Notes: a model not told the origin generated them from the sequence alone. DNA of 41,067 nt from Obelidium mucronatum (GCA_025765595.1 JAIVFH010000242.1:1-41067), one strand, 5' to 3'. Positions 21,696 to 32,013 are shown, counted from the first letter of the stretch. Made by a program: numbers and translations.

Positions 21696-23725
21696 ATGAA
21701 AATCCCTGCCTCACATGTCAAGATGGGAGCTCAGCTGGCAGAACAGTTCCCAGCCTTCCAAGCTGAGTTTTCAATCTACGGCAGTTTTGAAAAGACTTAC
21801 AACAAGACACTCCGTTTGCGGGATTTCATTCAGCTTGTTGCTACTTCTTTTGGCGTTCCCATCCTGGCAGCCAAACAAACTGCAGAGGCTGTCTTTGATT
21901 CAAGAATTCACGAAACAATTACCCCAAATGTACCTATTATCCTGTCAGCTCCGTTTACATACTGCATCAAGTGTCAGAGCCATCTAAAGATTGGGAGATG
22001 GCAAGAAGTCACAATCTTGGATGCAGATTCAGCTAAATCGGGTCTTCTTTACAAATCCAGCTGTGTGAATTTGAGCTGCAGTATTCAATTGTATGATGTT
22101 GATTCAGTGTCAGAGATTACCAATGGAAACTGCACCATAGAACATTACCCAATGAATACAATCAGAAAGCAAAAAGTCATTGGAATCAATTCTAAATACT
22201 ACATGACTGTTGCATTTGCAAATTTGTGGCTGAAGAATGTGCCGTCTGTAATGCTGTAAGTGTTGGTCCTAATAGCGATCCTAATAGCACTCCTAATAGC
22301 GCTCCGATTCGCGCTCCTAATCGCGCTCCTAATCGCTTTCCGATTCGCGCTATTAGCAGTGCTATTAGTAGTGTTTGTTGCTTGTCATTTACTGACAGAC
22401 TATTCCTTAGATGTAAAATGTATACTCTGCAGAATGCATACCATTCAGCATTTCCATCTGTTTCATCAGATACTGAACAGTATTCAGGGATTCCTTCAGC
22501 TGCATCATCATCTATTTTCAAGCGGGCGTATTACTTGTACCAGATGCTCCTATTGCAAGAGTACATTCAGGATCCAGCTGTTTCAGAGGCGCTTCAAGCA
22601 GCTCATGAAGATTTTGATTATTGCTGCTTCCAACCATCTTGGGGGGAGAAGGGCAGACGGCTGTTTCCGTATTCCCTACATCTTGGAGAGTACTCAAGCA
22701 ATCAAGTGTCTGATAATGTAGAAGATTTGCGGTTGGCAATGAAGGAATATGTGGAGTGGATGAATGCGCACTTTGCAGTAAAATGGAAACATTCATGTGG
22801 AGAATGTCATGTTGTTGATAGCAAAGGCCAGGAGTATAGTGCGGCAGTGATGGATGGAAAAGTGATGGGGCACTTGCTGTGCAGAGTGATTGGATGCAAT
22901 TTGGACATCATTGGGATCAATACAAAATTCTGTATCAATCATGCAGGATTGAAGGGGAAATGCATCATTTCAGGATGTGCGAATCAAAAACGAGAACGTG
23001 AGAACTCTTTTGATTACCAGCCGCTGTCGTGCAAGGAAGTAGAACATATGGAGGCGGTGGGAAAATTCTTCTCAGACCCATCAACAACAAGTGAGAAAAC
23101 TGCAAAGAAGTATGGTGGAAAGACACGAGTGTCAGTGGGGCATGTGAAGGAATTATGAGGAGTTTGGGTTCTGTTACAGCCCATTTGACAGATTCCTGCC
23201 AGGGGTGTTCCTGGTTGTGTGGAGCTGTGGGCACATTATGGACATTGGGAAGATGTACTCGTTTGAGTCCAACAAGTTTATCACAGGATTTCTTTGTCAA
23301 ACATTCATGAGGCTGGAAGAGTATCCTACATTCATGTTTTATGACAAAGCATGTGTTTTTGTCAGGACTTTGAAAAACGGCGCTCAGCAAAACAAGCTGC
23401 TCCACAAGTAAGGATGTATTTGCTGTGATAGAATCTAACTTCTGTGCTTAGGATGCTATACCAAAAAATCATCTGGGTTGTTGACCGATTTCACTTCAGA
23501 AACCCTAGTCGTCGGGACAGATTCTGCATGGAGAATTGTGACGCTAGGTCTTTTGCTAGGCTATACCAAGGAAACAAGCCTTTATTCAACACATCAGCAG
23601 CAGAACAGTGTGCTGGATGGTTTGAAAAAATGGGACACATTTTGCGATATTTGGACCCTCTTCAGGCAGACTTTTTTTTGTTCAGCATGGTGGACATGAG
23701 AAATGAGCAACTTAGTAAATGTTAG
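21696..23725 (+). CDS. KDZ transposase with CxC5 and CxC6 cysteine clusters, 593 aa
   Basis: Exons 21696-22255, 22411-23130, 23180-23407 and 23452-23725 join in phase (introns 155, 49 and 44 bp). CxC5-like region: C90-x2-C93 ... C123-x4-C128, then INSKYYMTVAFANLWLK. CxC6-like region: HSCGEC (C316/C319), MDGKVMGHLLCRVIGC (C344/C349), KFCINH (C361/H364), CIISGC (C371/C376). The KDZ core (RNase H-like fold) follows: PTFMFYDKACVF (Asp ~482), VVDRFHFRN (Asp ~514) with a Cys pair, and FNTSAAEQCAGWF (Glu ~554), ending in a helix with DMRNEQL. The CxC modules are zinc-binding regions known to accompany KDZ (Kyakuja-Dileera-Zisupton) transposases. The enzyme should excise and insert KDZ-A and may act on the MITEs with similar ends. 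ATG 21,696 is chosen as the first Met before the conserved region, so a longer N-terminus is possible. Confidence 0.85.
22262..22375. repeat. 12-bp motif array inside intron 1 of the transposase gene
   Basis: About eight tandem 12-mers (TCCTAATAGCGA, CTCCTAATCGCG, CTCCGATTCGCG and similar) inside the 155-bp intron 22,256-22,410. It is the same family as the array at 20,867 and as the element ends. Confidence 0.85.
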
Positions 23726-24185
23726 TAGCCAGAGGTTTATTTGAAAAATTGATAAATTTTTATGATTAATTTTAACTATAATATCATAAAATTCTGAAAT
23801 TTTAATTTTGTATTTTTGCAATTTTTTTTAAATTTTTTCAGATGGTTTGTAATTTTTGGGAATTTTTTTAGAGTGTTTTGCAGTTGACAGTTATTTTCAT
23901 AGGATGTTAAGTCCTAGTCGGTCGTCCTAATAGGACTGAGTAGCTCCTAATAGGACAATGCTCAAATTGCAGGAAAAAGTTGTTTCCTCCTAATGAGAAG
24001 TGATTAGGACTCCATTAGGAGGCGGCTAGGAGCGCCAATAGCCCTATTGGCCATTCCGACTGGAGCCCGATTCGGGTCTTTTCCTATTCGGACCTGAATC
24101 GGACCCTAGTCGGACTCCGAATCGTTTCCCGAATCGGAGTCCGAATCGGAGTCCGAATCGCGCGTGCCGCTCGCTATAGTACGTG
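23726..24185. repeat. KDZ-A 3' flank and right terminal region
   Basis: AT-rich to about 23,900, then CTCCTAATAGGAC-type words and, toward the end, GGAGTCCGAATCGGAGTCCG and CGCGTGCCGCTCGCTATAG. The outer part is the inverted counterpart of the left terminal region, more similar in motif than in exact sequence. Confidence 0.8.
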
Positions 24186-24446
24186 GATTCTGTCCATGTT
24201 CCGGTCGGTTCTGAGTTGATTGTCCTCTAATCGGGTGATGGCCTTGTCCACAGCCACCATCCATGTTGACAATCCGGTGTTTCCAGTGTGACTTGCTTCA
24301 TTGGTTTTGTCTAGCTGGGCCTCTTGTTCCGTCTCCTTTTCGGCCAGTCTTTCCCGTTGCCAGTCCTTTTTCCACTCTTCCAGTTCGTCCGCAATTCTGC
24401 TGTTCACTAGGTTTTCCACCACGGTCGTCATTTCTTCATTTACCAT
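24186..24446 (-). pseudogene. LINE ORF1 segment between KDZ-A and the KDZ-B fragment
   Basis: Minus-strand frame MVNEEMTTVVENLVNSRI ... RTDRNMDRI. At its 5' side it rejoins, across the KDZ-B fragment, to ...THIQEMVKK at 25,712. At its 3' side it rejoins, across KDZ-A, to DRNIDRLEVE near 17,985. It is a Glu/Lys-rich, coiled-coil-like LINE ORF1 segment. Confidence 0.7.
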
Positions 24447-24454
24447 TTTTTTTT

Positions 24455-25708
24455 AACATTGCTGTTAGAATCAAGCTGCCGCCCTATATACTCAAGGTTG
24501 CCATGCTGCACATCCGCAATCTCGCCGCAATTTTTCGACGCTCGCAGCCGAAGGTCAAGACACGAGGCAACATGCGTGTCATCAACCTGTGCTCCTGGAC
24601 TGGAGTTGCAGACAGCATCAAGGACCCACACTACCCGGCGGATGTAGCGTCTGTCAAGGTGAAAGAACATGCCGAAAAGGTAGCAAACGGGCTGGCGGTG
24701 TTTGGAAAGGAGAACATCAAGCCAGAGCTGCTGCCCCACTTTTGAGGGCCTTCAGCCGCTGGTCGCTTACCTCACTGGCGTTGTGGAGTCTCTGGTACAT
24801 CAGGAGGCGTTTGAGATGGTGGCCAACATTACAAAGGTATGTGTTTGTTATAGTTTAGTGCTCACCTTCTCATTGCGAAAACGAGACCAATAGGAAGTTG
24901 CAACCACATGCGAACCCATCTTTGGGATCTTCACGTCCTCGTTTCTTGCGTGTTCAAAGAACGGGGACTTCAAGTTCCACCTGGACAGCAAGACTTCGAC
25001 TTTCGGGATCAACTTCAGTGTTGTGGTGGATGAGGAAGACGCGGAACCGCCTGTGGTATGGCCAGCGCTATACCTACCGGATCGAAACGTGGTGATCCCA
25101 GCGGAGCATGGGGAGGCGATTGTTTCCATGTTCAAGCATGAAAAACATGGGACCAGGATGTGGCATTCAGGGGAGCGACGATTTGTGGAGGCAGCGGAGT
25201 TGGCGGCGGAGGCAGATACTGAATCTCGCTGATTCTGGCAGATGGAATGGGAACAGCGAGTTGGGCGGTGAAGCGCAACCAGGACAGGTTCGTGGGAAGC
25301 GCTGTGGTGGAGAAGCGGGGAGTTACCTTCAACATTAATCGCGATGCCACAGATCGCAATCGGAAGATACGGGAATCGGTTTTGCAAGCTTTGGGTTGAG
25401 CAATGTGCAATTATTTACTATCCATTTATTTAATTATTTATTAATAATAAACAGCTGTTTTCCTTATTTTATGCATTTTTTGTGATTTATTCTTGAGTTT
25501 TAGTGATGGTTGGGGGGTAGCGGCCTGTGAACCAGTGGCTTGCGGCTCGCGCCCCACATAAAAAGGTACAGAGCGGCCTGCCAACAGGCCGTGGCACAGG
25601 TCGCAAACGGCCCGCTAGCGGCTCGTCAGCAGGTCGCAAGCGGCCCGTGAGCGGCTCGCAACGCGACCGGTATCGCGACTCGCGAGGTCCGGCCCGCATC
25701 CCCAATTG
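24455..25708 (+). mobile_element. Truncated KDZ-B copy inserted in LINE ORF1
   Basis: Starts at the end of intron 2 of the KDZ-B dioxygenase gene (AACATTGCTGTTAG), runs through its exons 3 and 4 to the stop near 25,400 and ends with a KDZ-B terminus (25,500-25,705, ...GCGAGGTCCGGC). Exons 1-2 and all other KDZ-B genes are missing. It lies in an A-run of the LINE, and the LINE reading frame closes up when it is removed. It has an 11-bp deletion near 25,222 relative to the 28,0xx copy. It preserves the LINE's empty site at 25,292-25,310. Confidence 0.8.
24471..25400 (+). pseudogene. TET/JBP-like dioxygenase, 5'-truncated copy
   Basis: Exon 3 (to 24,835) encodes KVAMLHIRNLAAIF and GNMRVINLCSWTG, then PELLPHF, a TGA, and the frame resumes one base on (EGLQPLVAYLTG). 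Intron 24,836-24,892 follows. Exon 4 holds GDFKFHLDSKTSTFG (H-x-D at 24,978-24,986), ALYLPDRNVVIPAEHGEAI, then KHEKHGTRMWHS, a TET/JBP-like order of motifs, and SVLQALG at the end. An 11-bp deletion near 25,222 breaks the frame. With exons 1-2 gone it cannot make the full protein. Confidence 0.65.
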
Positions 25709-25711
25709 ATT

Positions 25712-27465
25712 TTTTTGACCATCTCTTGGATATGGGTTTCCATTTCGGTGGTCATTGTGTCCTTTTTGACTATGGCGTTGTGGGTTGGCGGCGGTGTTGT
25801 TGCTGTTGTCTCTCGGCGTCCCAGTGTGGGCTTGGTTTGTGGCTGAGTATGTGGTTGCTTTGGGTTTTCCTGGTTGCGGCGGTTTTCCTTTTGGATCCAG
25901 GCTGGGTCCACTTTGATGCGGAGGGTCTGGCATCCACGGGCCTCGGCTTGCGTCAAGCCATTCTTGCGTTCCACATAGCTGCGCACCGATTTTTCAATCC
26001 TTGCGATACCAGCGCTGCTGAAGTTGAAGACCAGTCTTTCGTCGGCAACCTTCCGCCAGTCCAAGTCCTCTTGGTGTTGTGGGATATGGCACAGGGTGGC
26101 TTGGGTGGTCTCTTTGACAGTGCCTGCAGTGGTCACGGAGGCAGCAGCCACGTATTTGTGGTAGAGTGTCACTGAAGTCTTGTATCCATTGACCTCGGTG
26201 GTGATCTGTTGTGATTTTTTTGGTAAGATTTCTCTTTCTTCCAGTTTTTTCCGTTTTTTCCTCAATGTTGTTACCTTTCTCCCATCCCATCTGTCCACTT
26301 CAGCGGGCGTAGTTACTAAGACTTCGAGGTCATTGCGGTGCATCTTGATGCGCTGGAACTGGATGTCTTTGATTTTGAACCAATCTCTTATTTCTGTCCC
26401 ATCTTCTAGGTTCGGCGCCACCATCCATCTCGGTCTCTCCCTGTCATTGGACCGGCTCGTTTGGGTCCACTGGGTATACATGGTGCCCGTTGTATGGTAT
26501 ACCATTGGGTTTTTTCCTCTTCTGTGTTGTAGCTTATAGAAACCACCACCTTCACGCTTCGGCTGTTGGTGTCTTCTTTGCCGTATCAGTCCGAGGATTT
26601 CACTCCAGCAAACTCGTCAAATATGTCTGCGACTTCTTTAGCAATTGTTTGCCCATCCTTCCTGAGGGGATTTGTGACTTCCATGAGCATGATTGTTGGC
26701 TTTGCAGATTCGTCTTCTTTGCTTCTTTCAAAGAACATTCTGGAGTCTCCACGTATGGCTATATCCTGGTTGAGGAAATGGAACTGGCCACGTGTACATT
26801 CAAAGGTGAGTTTGTTCCCGAGGGCAGTCTCAGTAATCACTGGTACAGTAACTCCAGTTGGATTTAGGATTCGGCCAAGTTTGGCTTTCAAAGAGCGGTC
26901 CAGCTTTTGCCAGTTCGTCGATGTGGGTCTTCTTGATGTGAACTCTAATTGTTTAGTTCAAGTCTTCCATTTGGTGAGTCGTCCTCTTCTGGAGGTTTTT
27001 GTTTTCTTTGTTGTCTCTCATTCCCTGTTTAGGCTTTCCCGCTGCGTTTTTCCTGCCCGCTGTTTTGGTTTTTCCCACCGTTGTGTCTTTTGCGGTTTCT
27101 GCATGTTTGATCTGGGTCTTTTTGAACAGTAGCTTCTTTGTTTTCTTGTACCATTGTTTTCTTTTTAAGTCAATAAAGGCCTTCTTTTGAGTTTGTTTGT
27201 TGCTTTCTCCTTGGTATTGGTGGTTGTTTGGACCAGTCAGTCTGTTATTTCCCTTTTCCTCTTTGCTTGCTCTGATTATTTTCCATGTGGCGTCTGTGAG
27301 ATAGGTGTTTTCGTCGGTCTTTGGGGTCACATGGGACGTTGGGGTCTTTGTCTGAGGTTCTGCGATTCTGGCCATTTTGATCCCTACTATTGACACTGTA
27401 TCGGCTCGTTGTTTCTCCTGTACTTTTGCTAATTCTCTTGTCTTTGGGGTCTGGTGGGTTTTCAT
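25712..27465 (-). pseudogene. LINE ORF1-like region, decayed
   Basis: Minus strand: a Lys/Thr/Gln-rich part (27,465-26,953), then a globular-looking part (LNPTGVTVPVITETALGNK; 26,891-26,590), then a further part (26,505-25,712) ending THIQEMVKK. Several stops and frame changes separate them, for example near 26,950 and 26,585. I see no CCHC knuckle or other known ORF1 domain. Assignment as ORF1 rests on its position upstream of the ORF2 endonuclease in the same LINE. Confidence 0.55.
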
Positions 27466-28054
27466 CCGTTATGTCTGCTTTGGAGCCACCAGCCGTCGTT
27501 ATTTGGCACCGGTGTTGGCGGGGCATATGCAGCACGCACAGCCAGGGGCTCCATTTTGGCTGACCCCTTTCCGCCCCTTCGCTTTGGGTTTGATAGTCGT
27601 CTATCTTGCCCTTCCAGATCCCGCCAGCGTCCATGTTTTGGCACTGACGTCGACGGGGCACATGCAACATGCATAGCCAGGGGCTCCATTTCGGCTGCCC
27701 TGTCTCCGTCCCTTTTTCCAAAATCTGTTGTCCAGGTTCCGCTCCAGATCCAGATCCAGTTCTGCCTTCATGTCACGGCACTCCACTCTGTTTTTCCTAC
27801 AGTAAAGGAGGTGGTAAGTACTGTATTGGTTTGTACTTACCTTGATGATCGTCAGTGGTCCAGATCCAGATCTAGATCCAGAGTTTCGCCCGGCCCCCGC
27901 GCGCTCCGCTGCCGCCACGTCATTCCAACCACCGTGGACAGCAGCAGCAGACGCGCAAGGACCCTGCCGTAGGGATCTTTGTTTGTTTGCTGCATTCGGT
28001 GGTATGGTTTGTTTGTTGTGGTTGCGCGCGTCGGAGTTTATAAGATTTTTTTTC
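27466..28054 (-). other. LINE 5' region with a ~63-bp duplication
   Basis: GC-rich around 27,885-27,975. Two copies of a ~63-bp unit containing AGCCAGGGGCTCCATTT lie at about 27,507-27,569 and 27,642-27,704. This is probably the 5' untranslated/promoter region of the LINE. It ends at the right target duplication. Confidence 0.5.
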
Positions 28055-28073
28055 CCATCACAGCACTTCCCAC
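28055..28073. repeat. LINE target-site duplication, right copy
   Basis: CCATCACAGCACTTCCCAC; partner of 13,356-13,374. The KDZ-B dioxygenase coding sequence continues to its right. Confidence 0.85.
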
Positions 28074-29240
28074 AAACCTGTCCTGGTTGTGCTTCACCGC
28101 CCAACTTGCTGTTCCCATTCCATCTGCCAGAATCAGCGAGATTCTCCGCTTTCTAGTATCTGCCTCCGCCGCTAACTCTGCTGCCTCCACAAATTGTCGC
28201 TCCCCTGAATGCCACATCCTGGTCCCATGTTTTTCATGCTTGAACATGGAAACAATCGCCTCCCCATGCACTGCTGGGATACCACGTTTTGATCGGGTAG
28301 GTACAGCGCTGGCCATACCACGGGCGGTACCGCGTCTTCCTCATCCACCACAACACTGAAGTTAATCCCGAAAGTTGAATTCTTGCTGTCCAGGTGGAAC
28401 TTGAAGTCCCCGTTCTTTGAACACGCAAGAAACGAGGACGTGAAGATCCCAAAGATGGGTTCGCATGTGGTTGCAACTTCCTATTGGTCTCGTTTTCGCA
28501 ATGAGAAGGTGAGCGCTAAACTATAACAAACACATACCTTTGTAATGTTGGCCACCATCTCAAACGCCTCCTGATGTACCAGAGACTCCACAACGCCAGT
28601 GAGGTAAGCGACCAGCGGCTGAAGGCCCTCAAAAGTGGGGCAGCAGCTCTGGCTTGATGCTCTCCTTTCCAAACACCGCCAGCCCGTTTGCTACCTTTTC
28701 GGCATGTTCTTTCACCTTGACAGACGCTACATCCGCCGGGTAGTGTGGGTCCTTGATGCTGTCTGCAACTCCAGTCCAGGAGCACAGGTTGATGACACGC
28801 ATGTTGCCTCGTGTCTTGACCTTCGGCTGCGAGCGTCGAAAAATTGCGGCGAGATTGCGGATGTGCAGCATGGCAACCTTGAGTATATAGGGCGGCAGCT
28901 TGATTCTAACAGCAATGTTAACCTTTTTAGCAATGCTTGACCGCAACAAAACCAAAAACCCCCTCACCTCCTTGCAACAAGCTCCTCAACTCTGTCTGTG
29001 TTTAGACCGTACACAAACTCCTGTCCCTTGGTTCTGTCATCCAGCACTCGCAGCTCTTCAGGTTTTGTTGCTGAAAATGTTTAACACCAACCACAACAAA
29101 AATAAAAGTATTGGCCCACCTATAACATCAGCGCGGCTCAGTCCCTGCTCAGACATGTACTTCTGGTGTTTCAGCATCTGATGTGCAGTGGTGGATGTTG
29201 ACTTTTTGACGCGTTTTTGTTTGTTAAGCGTTTTGTCCAT
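28056..29240 (-). pseudogene. TET/JBP-like dioxygenase of KDZ-B (exons 1-4, disrupted by the LINE)
   Basis: Exons (minus): 29240-29120 (MDKTLNKQKRVKKSTSTTAH, a basic start), 29070-28968, 28905-28538 and from 28480 on. Introns are 49, 62 and 57 bp. Exon 4 carries H-x-D (FKFHLDSK, residue ~226-228), W-ALYLPDRNVVIPAEHG and HGTRMWHS, the layout of a TET/JBP-type 2OG-Fe(II) oxygenase, enzymes that oxidise 5-methyl-pyrimidines in DNA. Fungal KDZ transposons are known to carry such genes, which fits this context. Exon 3 contains TTT-TGA-G at about 28,632, needing a one-base shift; the fragment copy shares it. The LINE separates this part from its last ~38 codons at 13,374-13,267. The family call is by motif only. 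Confidence 0.6.
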
Positions 29241-29395
29241 TGCATTAATAGATAAATAAATAAATAATCAAGTTAACGCAACAATACCAAGGTAATTTAT
29301 TGATTCAAAGTATTCCTTGCATATCAACGGCTACAAAGCTGTAATAAAGTATTCTCTAGTTTGTTGTGTTCTCCCTCGTCACTTTGACTTGAAGA

Positions 29396-30541
29396 ATGCC
29401 ACGCTCAACAAGACAACGCCAAGCCTCCGCTGCTGCCTCAACCAAACATTCAACAGCGTCAGCCTCTCCTATTAACCCAATCTCTGCAATTAGAGCGTGT
29501 CCTGCTGCTCCTGCTGAGATCCTTGCCGCTCTGGATCAAATTGAGCAAGTGCTCTTGGATTGCAGCCGCATCTACACCCTGCCAGACTGCAACCTGGATC
29601 TAAAGCAATTGGAATCCCTCCTGCTTGCCAATCCTGGCAAGATTCTATTCCTACCATCCTCCAGTATTCCTGCAGATCGCTTGACGTCAGGGGAGTATTT
29701 CCCCACAGCCTGCTACCATAACAATCAACCACACAAAAGGAGCTTTATTTCTGGGTTTTTTGATCCATTGGAGCAATGGGGGCTGCAGCATGCGTTGTTT
29801 TCTGCTCCAATCATGTTGTGTCAACCCATCAACCACTACAGCCACTCCCCCCTCCATCAGGACTATGGAACAGCCATCAACGTCCTCCTTCAATTACCCA
29901 CCAATCAGCAGCTCTTCAAGCTGTGGGTGGTGCTTGTCCCCAGCGACCCTACAGCCATCATCCCTACCCTTAATCCCCTGTCTTTCGCTCAAGCCATGGC
30001 TTTGGAGGTGGGACCTTCCTGCACATACACAGCAAGGATCTGCTTTGTAAAGAGGCCTGGCAATCTCTCTGTCATTCCTTCTGGATACCCGCACGCTGTG
30101 ATCACAGTCTCAACAACCAAGGACGCAACATCCATCATGGGCGGCGCACACGTAATCTTTCCAAAAGTCTACCTGTATGTATACAAATACAATTGCGCCA
30201 GCAAGCACACGTTCCTTTGGGGGAACACAAATGTTAAGTACCACTACTATATGGTTTGGTTTTATTACCGCTCTACTATCTTTAAGGGCAACAATAGTGG
30301 TTGTCAAGAGTTGCAAGGGGACTTGCTAACTGTAGAAGAGTATAGCAATTGCAGGTTTGATGGGGTGAGGGATGTGGTGGCTGAGTTGGTGTCAAATTGG
30401 GCAGTGCGGGGTGATGCTGGAAGAGGGGCAGCAGCCAAAGCTGCAAAGCAAGGCATTGCCAAAAGGCTGAAAGTGAAACAAGCAAATAGGGAGAAGATGG
30501 AAAGGGCAAGGCAGGCCAAAGTGGGATCAAAGAGAAAGTGA
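29396..30541 (+). CDS. JmjC-like 2OG-Fe(II) dioxygenase of KDZ-B
   Basis: A continuous frame of 381 codons. A strong donor (GTATGT, 30,175) and an acceptor (ACAATAG, 30,297) bound a 123-bp likely intron that is itself open, so the mature protein is probably ~340 aa. Motifs: YSHSPLHQDYGTAINVLLQL (His154, Asp156), LFKLWVVLVP (Lys175, 2OG-type K-x-W), PGNLSVIPSGYPHAVITV (His233), then GGAHVIF, all in JmjC order. N-terminus Ser/Ala/Thr-rich. C-terminus basic, ending KQANREKMERARQAKVGSKR and K, probably nuclear. JmjC enzymes hydroxylate or demethylate proteins, and the substrate here is unknown. It lies between the divergent TET-like gene (156 bp between starts) and the CxC modules. No lesion is visible. 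Confidence 0.65.
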   Translation: MPRSTRQRQASAAASTKHSTASASPINPISAIRACPAAPAEILAALDQIEQVLLDCSRIYTLPDCNLDLKQLESLLLANPGKILFLPSSSIPADRLTSGEYFPTACYHNNQPHKRSFISGFFDPLEQWGLQHALFSAPIMLCQPINHYSHSPLHQDYGTAINVLLQLPTNQQLFKLWVVLVPSDPTAIIPTLNPLSFAQAMALEVGPSCTYTARICFVKRPGNLSVIPSGYPHAVITVSTTKDATSIMGGAHVIFPKVYLYVYKYNCASKHTFLWGNTNVKYHYYMVWFYYRSTIFKGNNSGCQELQGDLLTVEEYSNCRFDGVRDVVAELVSNWAVRGDAGRGAAAKAAKQGIAKRLKVKQANREKMERARQAKVGSKRK

Positions 30542-30655
30542 TATCACCAAGTACAGAAGTGCATGCAATAAAGGAAAACCCTCTGACACAATTAAGGGAT
30601 TCTTTATTGCCACTATATTGGACTTACAGCGTCGCGTTGATCGCAATTAGTTGGT

Positions 30656-31958
30656 TTTCCCCATCATGCTGAACGCAAACTGATCAAAAATGAGTTGCAA
30701 AGAATGGTGGCATTCTGGAATGCACAGAACAACAAAAGTAAAAATAACGTGCTGGCCAACAAGTTGCGGAAAGTCAAGCCATTCCTACATAGGTACAAGT
30801 CCGCAGTCAAACTATATGACAACAACAACCGCATGAGGGCCATCTGTGATCACATCTCCAAGCAGTTCTCCTTGACCAATGAAAAAGTATTTACCTTGGC
30901 TGACAGAGTATTCCAGTGCCCAGGCATGGACGCGGTCAATCACTGGAAACCTGTCCAGCCATCTGTCCTTGTGGCTCCATTCTCGCAATGCCACAGGTGC
31001 ACCAAAAACTTGACTTTCAGCAGCACACAAGTAGTGGTGTTGGGGATGGAAGGCCCATACCACGCGTTGCTGTTCAAGGGCAACTGCACTAAATGCTGCA
31101 TGTGGTACAATGTGGATTCTGTCGCGTACATGAGCGAAGACAAACAGAAGCAGTTGATAGAGATGTATCCGCTTGAAACAATCCTGTCAGTTGGCTTCCT
31201 CAAGATCAATGAGCAGTACTACATCACCATACCTTTTGCGGATCTCTGGCTGAAGCACCTGCCATCTGGGCATGGTAAATACTAAATTGCTTTATTTACT
31301 CATGCCTTGCAAATAGGGTGAAGCTGTATCGTGAGCAGCGCACATATTCACTGGCCTTCCCTACCATCAAAGTGCCTGATCCAGACACCGCAGTGATCTT
31401 CAAACGTGGATTTTACGTGTATCACATGCTACTAGTGCAGCAGTACATCTCCACAATCCCTGCCAATGATGACTATGAACATATGCGGTACACTCACTTC
31501 AGACCTTCTTGGGCCCCCAAAACAACACATTTGTGGAACAACTCCCTATTTCTGTCCGTACTTACCAAAAACAGGTGATTCTATTCATGACATCAGACCC
31601 GCAACGTCACCTTCATGACTGACTACTTTAGCAAGAAGTGGTGTCACTGCTGCGACGCGACGGGTGCCACCAGTTTTACAACGGAAAGGAAATCTCTGGC
31701 AGTGTAATGGATGGGAAAACCATGGGACATCTGTTGTGTTCTGTGCCTGGCTGTGTGTTGCCTATTCTTGGTGCGAACACATTGTTCTGCTCATCGCATG
31801 CCCAGCTGAGGAATGAGTGCATCATCTCTGGCTGCAAGCGAAAAAAGACAGACACTGTTTTGAGTACCTGCGGACTCAGCTCTCACAACGCGACTGTCCA
31901 GGAAATCATTGCATGCGCAGATGCAATGCGAGAGCTGGTGCCGCATATAATCATGTAA
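30656..31958 (+). pseudogene. Decayed CxC5/CxC6 part of a KDZ transposase (KDZ-B)
   Basis: Parallels KDZ-A exons 1-2: FSQCHRCTKNL ... CTKCCMWYNVDS (CxC5-like), then YYITIPFADLWLK, an intron near 31,276-31,318, VKLYREQRTYSLAF, KKWCHCC, and MDGKTMGHLLCSVPGC ... FCSSH ... CIISGC (CxC6-like). The phase of the intron join fails, and a further frame change near 31,580-31,660 separates the CxC parts. The KDZ catalytic core (D, D, E) that should follow is absent. A possible splice (31,955-32,013) instead leads into the next gene. I read this as a non-functional transposase. Confidence 0.7.
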
Positions 31959-32013
31959 TGTTAATTCATCATTCTACACTATCCTACCCACTATATCTAA
32001 CATGCCTTATTTA

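Larger units (their letters stand above)
17988..24185. mobile_element. KDZ-A: intact autonomous-looking KDZ transposon, 6.2 kb
   Basis: Ends share GAGCGGCACGCGCGATTCGG in inverted orientation. The outermost bases differ: GGGGTCC before GAGCGG on the left, CTATAGTACGTG after the last GCTCG on the right. GATTCTGTC (17,979-17,987 and 24,186-24,194) is a possible 9-bp target duplication, but the LINE has similar local repeats, so this is unsure. Inside are two divergent genes with starts only 24 bp apart. Neither needs frameshift repair. Confidence 0.85.
13375..28054 (-). mobile_element. LINE (L1-like non-LTR retrotransposon), multiply interrupted
   Basis: The 3' end is a poly-A tail (poly-T on +, about 13,375-13,399). 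The order on the minus strand is 5' region, ORF1, ORF2 with apurinic-type endonuclease, then the start of reverse transcriptase. After subtracting KDZ-A, the KDZ-B fragment and two MITEs about 6.6 kb remain, a normal full LINE length. Target-site duplications flank both ends. The element is dead: there are internal stops and frameshifts, and the reverse transcriptase palm is missing at MITE A. Confidence 0.85.

Noticed and set aside
22226..22410. Hydrophobic leucine/isoleucine/alanine-rich frames that could pass for membrane segments
   Set aside because: They are translations of the 12-bp intronic motif array, removed by splicing.
17979..24194. Firm 9-bp target duplication for KDZ-A (GATTCTGTC)
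   Set aside because: The LINE has similar GTTCCGGTCG-ATTCTG words close by, so the match could be local repetition. It is kept only as a possibility.
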